Origin: Bog-473 sp963788125
GTDB taxonomy: Bacteria > Actinomycetota > Acidimicrobiia > Acidimicrobiales > RAAP-2
Length of the DNA stretch: 64,000 bases
Assembly (NCBI GenBank): GCA_963788125.1
Contig: CAWBFN010000001.1
Coordinates: 1,116,001-1,180,000 of the forward strand
Direction: 5' to 3'
The notes below the pieces were generated by a model. The model did no database searches and was not told the origin of the DNA. It saw only the letters and a program-made list of their open reading frames with translations. A program made the translations under genes and the position numbers. Below, in pieces: positions 52,785 to 61,367 of the stretch. Numbering within the stretch: the stretch's first letter is position 1; the number at the start of each line of letters is the position of its first letter.

Positions 52785-53404
52785 CCGATCCACTGGCCGT
52801 GCTGCAGCGGATACGGGAGAGCCAACCGCGCGACCTGCCGCGCCCCGGGGAGGCCTGTGAGCTGTGCGCCGAGCCCATCTCCGACGACCACGGGCACCTC
52901 GTGGACCTGCAGGCGCGCACGCTCATGTGCGCCTGCCGGGGCTGCTACCTGCTCTTCACCTCGGAAGGCGCCGGCGGCACCCACTTCAGATCGGTGCCCG
53001 ACCGCTTCCTGGCGTTCCACGACTTCGAGCTCTCCGCGGTGCAGTGGGACAGCCTGCAGATACCGGTGAGCGTGGCCTTCTTCTTCATCAACTCCTCGTT
53101 GGGACGGGTCGCCGCCTTCTACCCGGGCCCGGCCGGAGCCACCGAATCGGAGCTGCCTCTCGACACCTGGGCCGAGGTGACCGCGGCCAACCCCGAGCTC
53201 GCAACCCTCCAACCCGACGTGGAGGCCTTCCTCGTCCGCACCAAGGCCGATGGGACGGGAACCGAGTGCTACATCGTGCCCATCGACGCCTGTTACGAAC
53301 TGGTGGGCCACCTGCGCCGTCTGTGGCGCGGCTTTGACGGTGGAACGGAAGCCCGCGCCAGGCTCGACGAGTTCTTCGACGACGTCAGGGCCAGGGCGCG
53401 ATGA
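52781..53404 (+). CDS. DUF5947 family hydrogenase-associated protein
   Basis: 207 residues from GTG 52781, overlapping the NifU stop by 4 nt. A four-Cys zinc/iron-like motif is at the N-terminus (ACELCAEPISDDHGHL; LMCACRGCYLLF). A beta-rich part follows (SVAFFFINSSLGRVAAFYPG). The family is found in group 1h hydrogenase operons; function unknown. The Cys cluster could make it an electron-transfer or assembly factor. Confidence 0.82.
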   Translation: MTDPLAVLQRIRESQPRDLPRPGEACELCAEPISDDHGHLVDLQARTLMCACRGCYLLFTSEGAGGTHFRSVPDRFLAFHDFELSAVQWDSLQIPVSVAFFFINSSLGRVAAFYPGPAGATESELPLDTWAEVTAANPELATLQPDVEAFLVRTKADGTGTECYIVPIDACYELVGHLRRLWRGFDGGTEARARLDEFFDDVRARAR

Positions 53405-54042
53405 CCACGCTGTCGTTCGCGGTGGTGGGCTCCCGGGCGGAGCCCCACGCCGCCTTGCCCACCCTCGCGCTGCGCCTGAGGGTCGAGGAGGCCGACGGTC
53501 GGAGCGTCCACGCCCTGGCGCTGCGTTGCCAGATCCGGATCGAGCCCCAACGCCGGCGCTACACGAGCGACGAAGAAGCGCGCCTCTACGAACTGTTCGG
53601 CGAGACGCCGCAGTGGGGCGACTCTCTCCGGCCGTTCCTCTGGACCCACGTCTCGACCACGGTCGGGAAATTCGACGGCGCCACCGAATTCGACCTGCCC
53701 GTGGAGTGCACCTACGACTTCGACGTCGCCGGCGCCAAGTACCTCCATGCCCTGGCGGACGGGGACGTCCCCCTGCTCCTGCTGTTCTCCGGCACCGTCT
53801 TCACGCAGGGCGCCTCGGGATTCTCGGCCGAGCCGCTCTCGTGGTCCCTCGAGGCCTCTCACAAGATGCCCGTCGCCGTGTGGCGGTCCATGATGGACCT
53901 CTACTACCCCAACAGCGGCTGGATCCGCCTCCGGCGCGACACGCTCGACGACCTGCAGCACTTCCGGGCCCACCGGGGCCTGCCCACCTGGGACCAGGCC
54001 CTCGAGCACCTGCTGAAGGAAGCGGGCGGGGACGGGTCGTGA
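53401..54042 (+). CDS. DUF6084 family hydrogenase-associated protein
   Basis: 213 residues with no Cys cluster. The core has RCQIRIEPQRRRYTSDEEAR, WGDSLRPFLWTHVSTTVGKF, and a C-terminal NSGWIRLRRDTLDDLQHFR. Strand-rich and soluble. It overlaps both neighbours by 4 nt, so it is made in step with them. Known to me only as a conserved partner of DUF5947 in such operons; function unknown. Confidence 0.8.
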   Translation: MTTLSFAVVGSRAEPHAALPTLALRLRVEEADGRSVHALALRCQIRIEPQRRRYTSDEEARLYELFGETPQWGDSLRPFLWTHVSTTVGKFDGATEFDLPVECTYDFDVAGAKYLHALADGDVPLLLLFSGTVFTQGASGFSAEPLSWSLEASHKMPVAVWRSMMDLYYPNSGWIRLRRDTLDDLQHFRAHRGLPTWDQALEHLLKEAGGDGS

Positions 54043-55433
54043 GCACCCGGACCGCCGACCGCTTCGAGACCGCCCGCGCCGTGGCCGACGCGGTGCTCTA
54101 CGAGGGGTACGTCCTGTACCCCTACCGGGCCTCGTCCCGTAAGAACCAGGCGAGGTTCCAGTGGGGCGTGCTCACCCCGCGGAGCTTCAGCCACACGGAC
54201 GGGTCCGAGCGCTGGTCGATGCGCACCGAGTGCCTGGTTGACCCGGGCGTTTCCCCGACGCTCTCGGTGCGGATCCGCTGCCTCCAGGCACAGAGCCGTC
54301 GCGTCGAGGCGACGACCGAGCTCGGGCGCGGGTCAGGGGGGGCGACCGCATTCGCCCACACGGGGCTTCTCGAGGTCGGGGGCGTGCGCCACGCCGATTG
54401 GGATGAGGCCGTCGACCGGGTCGTCGACGTCACACCTCTCGCGCTGGGGGCCCTCGAGGGATCCGACCACGTCGAGGAGTTCTCCTTTGCGGCTGGCGCG
54501 GACTCCGAGCTGGTCCGTGCCGCCGACGGCACGGTCGCCGGACGGTTCGTGCGGCAACGGGAGGCGGTGACCGGGCTGGTGCGGATCGCCGCCGGTCGAC
54601 CCATCGCCTCACTGCCCTACCTCAAGGTCGCCGTGACCGTCGAGAACGCCACGGCGGTGACGGCCCTCGGACTGCACCGTGACGACGCCCTCGGGCACAG
54701 CCTCATCGCGGTGCACACGATGCTGGCCGTCGACGACGGGAGGTTCGTGTCACTGCTCGATCCTCCCGATCGCGCCGCTCGGGCCGCGGCCTCCTGCCAC
54801 AGCGACGGCACCCACCCGGTGCTCATCGGGGAGGACGACGTGGTGCTGTCCTCTCCCATCATCCTCTACGACCACCCCGAAGTGGCAGCGCAAAGCCCGG
54901 GGGATCTGTACGACTCCCTGGAGATCGACGAGATCCTCGCCCTGCGGGTGATGACCTTGACCGACGAGGAGAAGTCCGAGGCTCGGGGCACCGACCCCCG
55001 GGCGGCTGCCATCATCGATCGGTGTGACGAAATGTCGGCCGAGACGTTGGGCGTGCTGCACGGGCAGATGCGGCCGGTCGAACAGCCGTCCGGCACCGCG
55101 TCCTCCGGCGATCCGTCGGCCGTGCCCTGGTGGGATCCCGAGGTCGACGCCTCGTTCGACCCCTGGACCGAGACCGTCTGGATCGGCGGCACCGCGGTCA
55201 CCAAGGGCAGCACCGTCCGGCTGAGGCCTTCCCACAGGGCGGACGCGCAGGACATCTTCCTGGCCGGCCTGACCGCGACCGTCGCCGGGGTGTTCACCAG
55301 TGTCGACGGAGACCAGCACGTCGCGGTCACCATCGATGACGATCCCGCCACCGAAGAGCTGGCGTGGCAGGGCCGGTACCTCTTCTTCCATCCCGACGAG
55401 GTGGAGCCTCCGACAGGAGGGCAGCACCCATGA
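54039..55433 (+). CDS. Hydrogenase-operon protein of unknown function, 464 aa
   Basis: GTG 54039 overlaps the previous stop. The start has LYEGYVLYPYRASSRKNQAR and QWGVLTPRSFSHTDGSERW, a pattern I associate with conserved hypothetical proteins of actinobacterial hydrogenase operons. The middle is beta-rich (LPYLKVAVTVENATAV; DALGHSLIAVHTMLAVDDGR) and the C-terminus ends with a small domain (RLRPSHRADAQDIFLAGLTA). No Cys-rich cluster or membrane segment. Possible large-subunit or complex assembly factor. Confidence 0.8.
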   Translation: MSTRTADRFETARAVADAVLYEGYVLYPYRASSRKNQARFQWGVLTPRSFSHTDGSERWSMRTECLVDPGVSPTLSVRIRCLQAQSRRVEATTELGRGSGGATAFAHTGLLEVGGVRHADWDEAVDRVVDVTPLALGALEGSDHVEEFSFAAGADSELVRAADGTVAGRFVRQREAVTGLVRIAAGRPIASLPYLKVAVTVENATAVTALGLHRDDALGHSLIAVHTMLAVDDGRFVSLLDPPDRAARAAASCHSDGTHPVLIGEDDVVLSSPIILYDHPEVAAQSPGDLYDSLEIDEILALRVMTLTDEEKSEARGTDPRAAAIIDRCDEMSAETLGVLHGQMRPVEQPSGTASSGDPSAVPWWDPEVDASFDPWTETVWIGGTAVTKGSTVRLRPSHRADAQDIFLAGLTATVAGVFTSVDGDQHVAVTIDDDPATEELAWQGRYLFFHPDEVEPPTGGQHP

Positions 55434-55936
55434 GCAACGGCGTATTGGTGGCCGGCATCGGCAACGTCTTCCAGACCGACGACGCCTTCGGCGTGGAGGT
55501 GGCCAATCGCCTCTCCGAGCGGCCCCTCCCCCGCGGGGCGCGGGTCGAAGACTTCGGGATCCGCGGGGTGCATCTGGCCTACGAGCTACTGGGGGGGTAC
55601 GACGGCCTTGTCATCGTTGACGCCCTCCCCATGGGAGAACCTCCGGGGACCCTCGCCATCATGGAGCCGGAACTGGACGGCTCGAGCACGAGCGGCGACG
55701 AGGTGCTCGAGGTCCTGGACGCCCACACCATGAATCCCGATGTGGTGCTCGGGACCCTGCGTCACCTGGGTGGGTCCGTCGAGAGGATCTTCATCATCGG
55801 TTGCCAGCCCGCCAACCTGCACGACGGCATGGGGCTGTCCCCGGCGGTGGCTGCGGCCGTCGATGACGCGGCGGAGATCTGTCGTCAGCTCGTATCCGAA
55901 CTACTCGCACCTCGTGAAAAGGGGGCTCACCCATGA
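55430..55936 (+). CDS. Hydrogenase maturation protease
   Basis: 168 residues starting MSNGVLVAGIGNVFQTDDAF, the signature of HyaD/HycI-type endopeptidases. The nickel-sensing acidic residue (DDAFG) and the second site (YDGLVIVDALPMG) plus His in NLHDGMG are present. It trims the C-terminal tail of HhyL after nickel insertion. Overlaps both neighbours by 4 nt. Confidence 0.9.
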   Translation: MSNGVLVAGIGNVFQTDDAFGVEVANRLSERPLPRGARVEDFGIRGVHLAYELLGGYDGLVIVDALPMGEPPGTLAIMEPELDGSSTSGDEVLEVLDAHTMNPDVVLGTLRHLGGSVERIFIIGCQPANLHDGMGLSPAVAAAVDDAAEICRQLVSELLAPREKGAHP

Positions 55937-56037
55937 TCCGTCGCTTCATCGCCTCTGTCCTGCTCGCCGCCGTCGCCGGGCTGGTGATCAAGTCCCTCCC
56001 GGACATCGCCCGGTACCTCAAGATGCGGGAGATGTAA
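55933..56037 (+). CDS. DUF6893-type microprotein
   Basis: 34 residues. ATG 55933 overlaps the protease stop (ATGA). It has one membrane helix (FIASVLLAAVAGLVIKSL) followed by PDIARYLKMREM. Size, helix and the LPDIxRYLxxR ending fit the DUF6893 small-protein family of actinobacterial hydrogenase operons. It may anchor or tune the hydrogenase at the membrane; inferred. Confidence 0.75.
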   Translation: MIRRFIASVLLAAVAGLVIKSLPDIARYLKMREM

Positions 56038-56041
56038 GGAG

Positions 56042-56098
56042 ATGGGCAGCACCGCCCTCCCGGACATCGCGCTCCACTCCCGGATGAGGATGACGTAG
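56042..56098 (+). CDS. 18-aa micro-ORF resembling the DUF6893 C-terminus
   Basis: ATG 56042 has TAAGGAG immediately upstream. It encodes MGSTALPDIALHSRMRMT. The DNA CCCTCCCGGACATCGC in it also occurs in the microprotein gene just upstream (55995-56010). It looks like a partial tandem copy that lost the membrane helix. It may be translated but could be only a relic. Confidence 0.4.
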   Translation: MGSTALPDIALHSRMRMT

Positions 56099-56101
56099 CA
56101 C

Positions 56102-56614
56102 GTGGCCCGCTACGTCATCGCTCCCGAACGGTCGCACGTGTGGATAGATGCCCGTTCCAACGTGCACCCCATCCACTCCAGCACCGACGGCCTGGAGGGC
56201 TTCGTCGACCTTGCGCTGTCGCCCGAGGGCGAGGTCGACCTGTCGGCACCCATGTCGGGGAAGCTGTCGCTGACGGTTGATCGATTGAGTTCGGGGAATC
56301 GCATGGAGGATAGGGAGCTCCAGAAGCGCATCGACGCACGGCGCTTCCCGACCATTGCGGGGGCGCTGGACACGATAGAGAAGTCCGACGACGACGGGAG
56401 GTACCGGGTCGGCGGTGACATCACGTTCCGCGGGGTCTCCCGGCACCACGAGGACCTGATGAAGATCGGCAGCGTGGACGACCAGACGATTCAACTGGAC
56501 GGGAGGTCCAGCTTCGACATTCGTGACTACGGGATGGAGCCGCCGCGGATGTTGATGCTGAAGGTGGAGCCGGTGGTGGACGTCAGGGTCGAGATCTTCG
56601 CCGTGCGAGAGTGA
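56102..56614 (+). CDS. YceI-like protein in the hydrogenase operon
   Basis: 170 residues from GTG 56102. It has the YceI/lipocalin-like pattern IAPERSHVWIDARSNVHPI, LQKRIDARRFPTIAG, YRVGGDITFRGVSRH and SSFDIRDYGMEPPRMLML. YceI proteins bind isoprenoid chains such as quinones. It lacks a signal peptide, unlike most YceI proteins, so it is cytosolic. It closely resembles the C-terminal domain of the divergent PadR regulator. Confidence 0.85.
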   Translation: MARYVIAPERSHVWIDARSNVHPIHSSTDGLEGFVDLALSPEGEVDLSAPMSGKLSLTVDRLSSGNRMEDRELQKRIDARRFPTIAGALDTIEKSDDDGRYRVGGDITFRGVSRHHEDLMKIGSVDDQTIQLDGRSSFDIRDYGMEPPRMLMLKVEPVVDVRVEIFAVRE

Positions 56615-56629
56615 GAGGAGCCAGCCGCG

Positions 56630-56944
56630 ATGTGCCTAGGTATACCGGGACAACTCAAGGAGTTCTCCGACGTCCACGAACATCTGGCGCGGGTGGACGT
56701 CTCTGGGGTGACGCGACTCATCAATATCGGCCTGCTGGAGGACGAGGATCTCAAGCCGGGCGATTGGGTGCTCATCCATGTGGGCTTCGCCATGTCGAAG
56801 ATCGACGAGGAGGAGGCGGCGCTGGCGCTGGCCTCGCTCCAGCTCATGGGTAGGGCCTACGACGAGGAGCTCGAAGCGTTCTGGTCATCGACGATGGCCA
56901 GCGAGAGCAGTACACACAGCGAGAGCAGTACACAAGGAGGATGA
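56630..56944 (+). CDS. hypC: Hydrogenase maturation chaperone HypC
   Basis: 104 residues starting MCLGIPGQL; Cys2 carries the Fe(CN)2CO unit with HypD. The rest (LEDEDLKPGDWVLIHVGFAM) is typical. The C-terminus is extended by a Ser-rich tail (SESSTHSESSTQ) made by an 18-bp tandem duplication. An AAGGAGG at its end serves the next gene. Confidence 0.93.
   Translation: MCLGIPGQLKEFSDVHEHLARVDVSGVTRLINIGLLEDEDLKPGDWVLIHVGFAMSKIDEEEAALALASLQLMGRAYDEELEAFWSSTMASESSTHSESSTQGG
56900..56935. repeat. 18-bp tandem duplication in the 3' end of hypC
   Basis: AGCGAGAGCAGTACACAC is followed directly by AGCGAGAGCAGTACACAA. It adds six residues to the HypC tail and lies just before the ribosome site of the next gene. 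Confidence 0.9.
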
Positions 56945-56945
56945 G

Positions 56946-57179
56946 ATGGGAGTGGTGATCGGAGTCATCGTCGGGTACGCCCTGGGAAGCCAGGCCGGAG
57001 CTGACGCGTGGCCTGAGCTCGAAGAGGCCTGGAAGACCATCATCGCGTCGGAGGAGGTCAGAGACCTGATCTCTGGTGGAGTCTCCATCGCTCGGGACCT
57101 GTTGAGCCGGCGGGGCGAGTTCCTGGCCGGTGCGCTCGGCATCACCGATCCGGACGCGAAGCTGCGCCGGGTGGCATAG
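56946..57179 (+). CDS. Small glycine-zipper-like protein
   Basis: 77 residues. N-terminal hydrophobic segment GVVIGVIVGYALGSQAGADA with GxxxG spacing, then an amphipathic helix (ELEEAWKTIIASEEVRDLIS). AAGGAGG site 5 nt upstream. Such short helical proteins occur in group 1h operons; role unknown, possibly membrane association. Confidence 0.7.
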   Translation: MGVVIGVIVGYALGSQAGADAWPELEEAWKTIIASEEVRDLISGGVSIARDLLSRRGEFLAGALGITDPDAKLRRVA

Positions 57180-57187
57180 GGATCTCC

Positions 57188-58327
57188 GTGCGGTTCGTCG
57201 ACGAGTACCGCGACCCCACGGCGGCGAGGGCGCTGGTGGCGCAGATCGCCGCCCTGGCCGGAGACGACACGTTCAAGTTCATGGAGGTGTGCGGCGGCCA
57301 CACCCACACCATCTACCGGCACGGCATTGAGCACGTCCTGCCGGCGTCGGTGGAGTTGGTGCACGGGCCCGGGTGCCCCGTGTGCGTGATCCCCATGGGC
57401 CGGGTGGACGACGCCATCGCCGTCGCCCAGACGCCCGGCGTCATCTTCACCTCGTTCGGCGACATGATGCGCGTCCCGGGCAGCAACGGGAACCTGCTGA
57501 AGGCCAAGGCCAACGGGGCCGATGTCCGCTTCGTCTACTCCCCGCTGGACGCACTGAAGACCGCGGTGGAGAACCCGGGCCGTCAGGTCGTCTTCTTTGC
57601 CGTCGGCTTCGAGACGACCGCGCCCTCCACGGCGCTCACCTTGCTGCAGGCGAGGGCCAAGGGCGTCACCAACTTCAGCGTCTTCTCCAACCACGTCACG
57701 ATCGTCCCGCCCTTGCGGGCCATCCTGGACTCGCCCGACCTCCGACTCGACGGCTTTCTCGGACCGGGGCACGTCTCGACCGTCGTCGGGCAACGGCCCT
57801 ACCGTTTCGTCCCCGCCGACTACGGGCTGCCGCTCGTCACGGCGGGCTTCGAGCCACTCGACATCCTCCAGGCCATCTCCATGCTGCTCGCCCAGCTCCG
57901 GGAGGGTCGCTGCGAGGTGGAGAACCAGTACGCGCGGGTCGTCCACGAGGAGGGCAACCCGCGGGCGCTCGCCGTGCTGCAGGAGGTCTTCGAGTTGCGG
58001 CCCCACTTCGAATGGCGGGGACTGGGCTTCATCTCACAGAGCGGGCTCAAACTGCGACCCGAGTTCGGGGCCTTCGACGCCGAGCTGCTCTATGAGATCC
58101 CGGGGGTCCGTGTGGCCGACCCCAAGGCCTGCCAGTGTGGCGAGGTTCTCAAGGGCGTCATCAAGCCGTGGGAGTGCAAGGTGTTCGGCACCGCCTGCAC
58201 ACCCGAAACCCCCATCGGGACCTGCATGGTCTCCTCTGAAGGGGCGTGCGCGGCCTACTACAACTTCGGGCGGATGCACCGTGAGGCGGCCGTCACACTG
58301 GGGCGGACGAGCGGGCTCAGCGCGTGA
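57188..58327 (+). CDS. hypD: Hydrogenase maturation factor HypD
   Basis: 379 residues from GTG 57188. The conserved CGGHTH motif (EVCGGHTHTIYRHG), GPGCPVCVIPMGR, FAVGFETTAPSTAL and the C-terminal Fe-S Cys set (KACQCGEVLKGVIKPWECKV) are present. HypD with HypC assembles Fe(CN)2CO. Its stop overlaps the hypF GTG. Confidence 0.95.
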   Translation: MRFVDEYRDPTAARALVAQIAALAGDDTFKFMEVCGGHTHTIYRHGIEHVLPASVELVHGPGCPVCVIPMGRVDDAIAVAQTPGVIFTSFGDMMRVPGSNGNLLKAKANGADVRFVYSPLDALKTAVENPGRQVVFFAVGFETTAPSTALTLLQARAKGVTNFSVFSNHVTIVPPLRAILDSPDLRLDGFLGPGHVSTVVGQRPYRFVPADYGLPLVTAGFEPLDILQAISMLLAQLREGRCEVENQYARVVHEEGNPRALAVLQEVFELRPHFEWRGLGFISQSGLKLRPEFGAFDAELLYEIPGVRVADPKACQCGEVLKGVIKPWECKVFGTACTPETPIGTCMVSSEGACAAYYNFGRMHREAAVTLGRTSGLSA

Positions 58328-60651
58328 CCTCCCTGGCCGCGTCGGACGCCGTCGTGCGCTACCGGATCCGGGTGGTCGGGGTGGTCCAGGGCGTCGGCTT
58401 CCGCCCCTTCGTGCACCGCGTGGCGACCGATCTCGGGCTGGCCGGCCACGTCGGCAACGACGCCGAGGGCGTCTTCGTCGAGGTCGAGGGGGATGCGGGG
58501 AGCGTCGATGCGTTCACCGCCCACCTGACGGCCGACGCTCCGCCCCTGGCCCGGATCTTCGGCGTCCAGGGCGAGCCCGTCGAAATCCGCCACGAGCGCG
58601 GCTTCCGGATCGTCGAGAGCCGCTCGGAGAGTGCGGTGCGGACATTCGTCGCTCCCGATGTCGCCGTGTGCGACGACTGTCTGGCCGAGCTGTTCGACCC
58701 CGAGGACCGCCGGTTCCGCTACCCGTTCATCAACTGCACGAACTGTGGTCCCCGCTTCACGATCACCCTCCGGCTCCCCTACGACCGGCCCAACACGACC
58801 ATGCGGACGTTCGAGCTGTGCGCCGCCTGCAGCAGCGAGTACCACAGCCCGTCCGACCGCCGATTCCACGCGCAGCCGGTGGCCTGTGCCCGCTGCGGTC
58901 CACGGATCTGGTTCGAGGGCCCGGGTGGGGTCACCGAGGGGACCGACCCCGCCATCCTCGCCACCCAGGAGGCGCTCGCCCGGGGCGCCATCGTCGCCGT
59001 CAAGGGTCTCGGCGGCTACCACCTGGCCTGTGACGCCACCTCGGCCGCGGCGGTCGACCGCCTGCGGCGACGCAAGATGCGGGCCGACAAACCTCTCGCC
59101 GTGATGGTGCCCGACCTGCTGACGGCACACACCCTGGCCCGTATCGGCCGGCGCGAGGCCCTGCTCCTGAGCGGTCGGGAACGGCCGATCGTTCTGCTGG
59201 ACCGGCGCCCGGGTGGCCCGCTGGCCGAGCAGGTGGCGCCCCAGAACCCCCAGATCGGGCTGCTGCTCCCCTACACCCCGCTGCACCACCTGTTGTTCCA
59301 CCAGGTGCCGACGTCGGATGTTCGTGCGCCACGTCTGCTCGTGATGACCAGCGGCAACCTGACCGACGAGCCCATCGCCTACGGCGATGCCGATGCCCGC
59401 AGTCGGCTGGGCCGCATTGCCGACGCGTGGTTGACCCACGACCGCCCCATTCACGTCCCGTGCGACGACTCGGTGGTGCGCGTCGACGACGGTGAGGAGC
59501 TACCGATCCGGCGCTCCCGCGGGTACGCACCCCTCCCGGTCCGGCTTCCGTTCCCCGTGGATCCCGTCCTGGCCATGGGAGGGGAGCTCAAGAACACCTT
59601 CTGTCTCGCATCGGGCCGCGACGCCTTCATGAGCCAGCACGTCGGCGACATGGGCAGCGTGGAGACGCTGGCCGCGTTCGAACGATCGGCGGGGCAGTTC
59701 ACCGACATGTACCAGATCGCTCCCCGGAAGCTCGCCGCCGATCGGCATCCCGGTTATCAGACCCGACGGTGGGCGGACGAGCACGGGGAACAGCCGGTGG
59801 AGCTGGTCCAGCACCATCACGCGCACATCGCCGCCGTGATGGCTGAGCACGGGGTTCCGGCCGGCGAGCGGGTGATCGGCTTCGCCTTCGACGGCACGGG
59901 GTACGGGACCGACGGAGCCATCTGGGGGGGCGAGGTCCTCCTCGCGGGATACGACGGGTTCGAGCGCTGCGCCCACGTACGCTACGCCCCCCTGCCGGGG
60001 GGGGACGCCGCCATCCGCAAGCCGTACCGCACCGCGTTGGCCCACCTGTGGGCGGCGGGGATTGCCTGGGAGAGCGATCTCCCTCCCGTCGGCCACGCCC
60101 CGGAGGGCGAGCTCACTGTCCTACGACGTCAGCTCGAACGAGGTGTCGGTTGCACTCCGACCTCGAGCATGGGACGGCTCTTCGACGCGGTCAGCTCGCT
60201 GCTCGGGGTCCGCCATATCGCCACCTACGAAGCTCAGGCTGCCCTGGAGCTCGAGTGGCTGGCGGCTGCCCACCTGACCGTGGCACGCCATTACCGCTTC
60301 GGGCTCCATGGGGAGGAGATCGACGCCGCGCCCGTCCTGGCGGCGCTGACCGATGATCTGCGGGACGGCTGCCCGAGTGGACCCATCGCTGCGGGCTTCC
60401 ATGTGGCAGTGGCCCGACTGATCGGTGATGCCGCCGACCGGTTGCGCCAGAAATCCGGTGCCCACCCCGTCGCGCTGAGCGGCGGGGTCTTCCAGAACGT
60501 GTTGCTCCTCCGCCTGGCTCGGAGGGAGCTGGCGGCGCGCGACCACCACGTGCTGACCCACCGGCTGGTCCCACCCAACGACGGCGGGCTGGCCCTCGGA
60601 CAGGCGGTGGTGGGGGCCCGGTGCGAACCGAAGCGCGGGTGTGCTCAATGA
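58324..60651 (+). CDS. hypF: Carbamoyltransferase HypF
   Basis: 775 residues. N-terminal acylphosphatase-like domain (VQGVGFRPFVHRVATDLG), two zinc-finger-like Cys clusters (VCDDCLAELF; FINCTNCGPRF; LCAACSSEY; ACARCGPRI), a YrdC-like domain (AIVAVKGLGGYHLACDA) and the Kae1-like C-terminal domain (ELVQHHHAHIAAVMAEHG; VALSGGVFQNVLLL). It makes the cyanide precursor from carbamoyl phosphate. Overlaps both neighbours. Confidence 0.95.
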   Translation: MTSLAASDAVVRYRIRVVGVVQGVGFRPFVHRVATDLGLAGHVGNDAEGVFVEVEGDAGSVDAFTAHLTADAPPLARIFGVQGEPVEIRHERGFRIVESRSESAVRTFVAPDVAVCDDCLAELFDPEDRRFRYPFINCTNCGPRFTITLRLPYDRPNTTMRTFELCAACSSEYHSPSDRRFHAQPVACARCGPRIWFEGPGGVTEGTDPAILATQEALARGAIVAVKGLGGYHLACDATSAAAVDRLRRRKMRADKPLAVMVPDLLTAHTLARIGRREALLLSGRERPIVLLDRRPGGPLAEQVAPQNPQIGLLLPYTPLHHLLFHQVPTSDVRAPRLLVMTSGNLTDEPIAYGDADARSRLGRIADAWLTHDRPIHVPCDDSVVRVDDGEELPIRRSRGYAPLPVRLPFPVDPVLAMGGELKNTFCLASGRDAFMSQHVGDMGSVETLAAFERSAGQFTDMYQIAPRKLAADRHPGYQTRRWADEHGEQPVELVQHHHAHIAAVMAEHGVPAGERVIGFAFDGTGYGTDGAIWGGEVLLAGYDGFERCAHVRYAPLPGGDAAIRKPYRTALAHLWAAGIAWESDLPPVGHAPEGELTVLRRQLERGVGCTPTSSMGRLFDAVSSLLGVRHIATYEAQAALELEWLAAAHLTVARHYRFGLHGEEIDAAPVLAALTDDLRDGCPSGPIAAGFHVAVARLIGDAADRLRQKSGAHPVALSGGVFQNVLLLRLARRELAARDHHVLTHRLVPPNDGGLALGQAVVGARCEPKRGCAQ

Positions 60652-61367
60652 CCGTCGTGGACACCACCCTCGCGCCCGTGGACCACCGACCGGCCGAAGA
60701 CCTGGCCGCGTCCGCCCTGTCACTGGCTCGGCGGTTCGCGGCCGGTGCGACGATGTGGTGCGTGGCCCGAGAATGGCCGTCGCACGGTCGTCACGTGGCC
60801 GTCGAGTTCGTCCACCCGGTCATCGTCGGCACCAAGTCGTTGCCCGCGGTCAACATCGAGGGGGCCGACACCACCTCTACCCTGCGGCTGTTGGCCCGTC
60901 CCGGTGACGTCGTGCTGGCCGTGAGTTCGGCCAGCGACCGGCCGACGGCCGACCTGTTGCGCCGGGCCGAAGCCTGGGGACTCACGAGGGTCTGGCTCGG
61001 CGCGGGGCCACGGCCGTCCAGCGGCCTGGCGGAGCACACCGTGTGGCTCGAAGGCACGGACGCCGCCCGGAGCGCGCGCGCTGGGGACCTGGTACTCCTC
61101 TACCACCTGTTGTGGGAGCTGACGCAGGTGGTGTTCGAGCATCCCGGTCTCCTCATCCCCGAGCCCGACTGCACGGGCGAGGCCTGCATCACCTGCTCCG
61201 ACGAGGGGCGGGTCGCCGAGGTGCGGGCCGTGCACGGCGACGGTTCGGCTGCGGTGGTGATGGACGGCGGCACGGAGACCATCGACGTCACCCTGGTGGA
61301 ACCCGTCGCGGTGGACGACCTCCTCCTGGTCCACGCCGGAGTGGCGCTGACCACCCTGGGGCGATGA
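60648..61367 (+). CDS. SIS-like domain fused to a HypC-like domain
   Basis: 239 residues. The N-terminal two thirds resemble a SIS phosphosugar-binding domain (LARPGDVVLAVSSASDRPTA; DLLRRAEAWGLTRVWLGAG). From about residue 175 a HypC/HupF-like domain follows (EACITCSDEGRVAEVRAVH; VEPVAVDDLLLVHAGVALT). The HypC Cys is not at position 2 but internal. This gives the operon two HypC-type modules. It overlaps hypF and the next SIS gene by 4 nt each. Role perhaps in Fe(CN)2CO transfer; inferred. Confidence 0.82.
   Translation: MTVVDTTLAPVDHRPAEDLAASALSLARRFAAGATMWCVAREWPSHGRHVAVEFVHPVIVGTKSLPAVNIEGADTTSTLRLLARPGDVVLAVSSASDRPTADLLRRAEAWGLTRVWLGAGPRPSSGLAEHTVWLEGTDAARSARAGDLVLLYHLLWELTQVVFEHPGLLIPEPDCTGEACITCSDEGRVAEVRAVHGDGSAAVVMDGGTETIDVTLVEPVAVDDLLLVHAGVALTTLGR

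Noticed and set aside
50325..52793. Very long antisense open frame (over 800 codons) opposite hhyL
   Set aside because: High-GC third-position bias keeps this frame open. The plus strand carries unmistakable hydrogenase motifs, and the antisense protein is Arg/His/Val-rich without domains.
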